From Bacteroidota bacterium (GTDB lineage Bacteria; Bacteroidota; Ignavibacteria; Kapaibacteriales; Kapaibacteriaceae): a stretch of DNA of 5,943 nucleotides. Made by a program: the position numbers and the translations under genes. The stretch covers positions 14,066 to 20,008 of the forward strand of contig DNLG01000117.1 of assembly GCA_003488525.1 (NCBI GenBank), given 5' to 3'. Position 1 is the stretch's first letter, and every line of letters starts with the position of its first letter. Of this stretch, positions 5,925-5,943 are shown one piece after another. Below the pieces are notes generated by a model. It ran no database searches and was not told the origin of the DNA. It worked only from the letters and a program-made list of their open reading frames with translations.

Positions 5925-5943
5925 GAAAATCAACAATATGTGA

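Larger units (their letters stand above)
5848..5943. other. AT-richer non-coding region upstream of the HTH gene
   Basis: No credible coding sequence is present on either strand. The ATG at 5938 is followed at once by TGA. The stretch is visibly richer in A+T than the genes to its left and holds two inverted repeats and several copies of short words (ACGAT, GTCA). It must hold the promoter of the - strand HTH gene unless that lies further right. I found no convincing -35/-10 pair and no Bacteroidota-type TTTG...TAnnTTTG element. TTGACG at 5899-5904 on the + strand resembles a -35 box but has no -10 partner at the right distance. Confidence 0.6.

Noticed and set aside
5899..5940. + strand promoter starting at TTGACG for a gene to the right
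   Set aside because: Only the -35-like hexamer is present. No -10-like hexamer occurs 16-19 bases downstream, and no gene start is visible before the window ends.

Overview
This window is a compact bacterial housekeeping segment. Six genes run on the + strand with almost no space between them, and one small regulator-like gene on the - strand meets them tail to tail. Base composition looks GC-rich in the coding part (high fifties percent, by eye) and clearly AT-richer in the last 100 bases. Gene content (PfkA of the MGRHAG type, a DUF1844 protein, a short WYL-type helix-turn-helix protein) and weak Shine-Dalgarno sites at most starts would fit a member of the Bacteroidota/Chlorobiota (FCB) group, perhaps an Ignavibacteria/Kapabacteria-like lineage. 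That placement is a guess from protein character, not a search result.

Layout: 1-492 is the C-terminal half of 6-phosphofructokinase (its N-terminal half lies outside the window). 489-767 is a DUF1844 protein. 764-1633 is NAD kinase. 1648-3006 is a 12-TM APC-family permease with a GTG start. 3008-4612 is adenine deaminase. 4622-5506 is quinolinate phosphoribosyltransferase (nadC). 5503-5829 on the - strand is a short HTH protein. 5848-5943 is non-coding DNA with two dyads that look like operators. The first three genes are linked by 4-base ATGA stop/start overlaps. The gaps after that are 14, 1 and 9 bases, so the six + strand genes are probably one transcript.

How the genes may work together: nadC makes nicotinate mononucleotide from quinolinate and PRPP on the de novo NAD route, and NAD kinase converts NAD to NADP. 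Adenine deaminase feeds adenine into the hypoxanthine branch of purine salvage, PfkA commits carbon to glycolysis, and the permease brings in an unknown solute. The common theme is nucleotide-cofactor and central carbon metabolism. I see no mobile element, CRISPR array, RNA gene, phage gene or defence system. The parts worth a second look are the uncharacterised DUF1844 gene locked between pfkA and nadK, and the solitary HTH protein with its dyad-rich upstream region.
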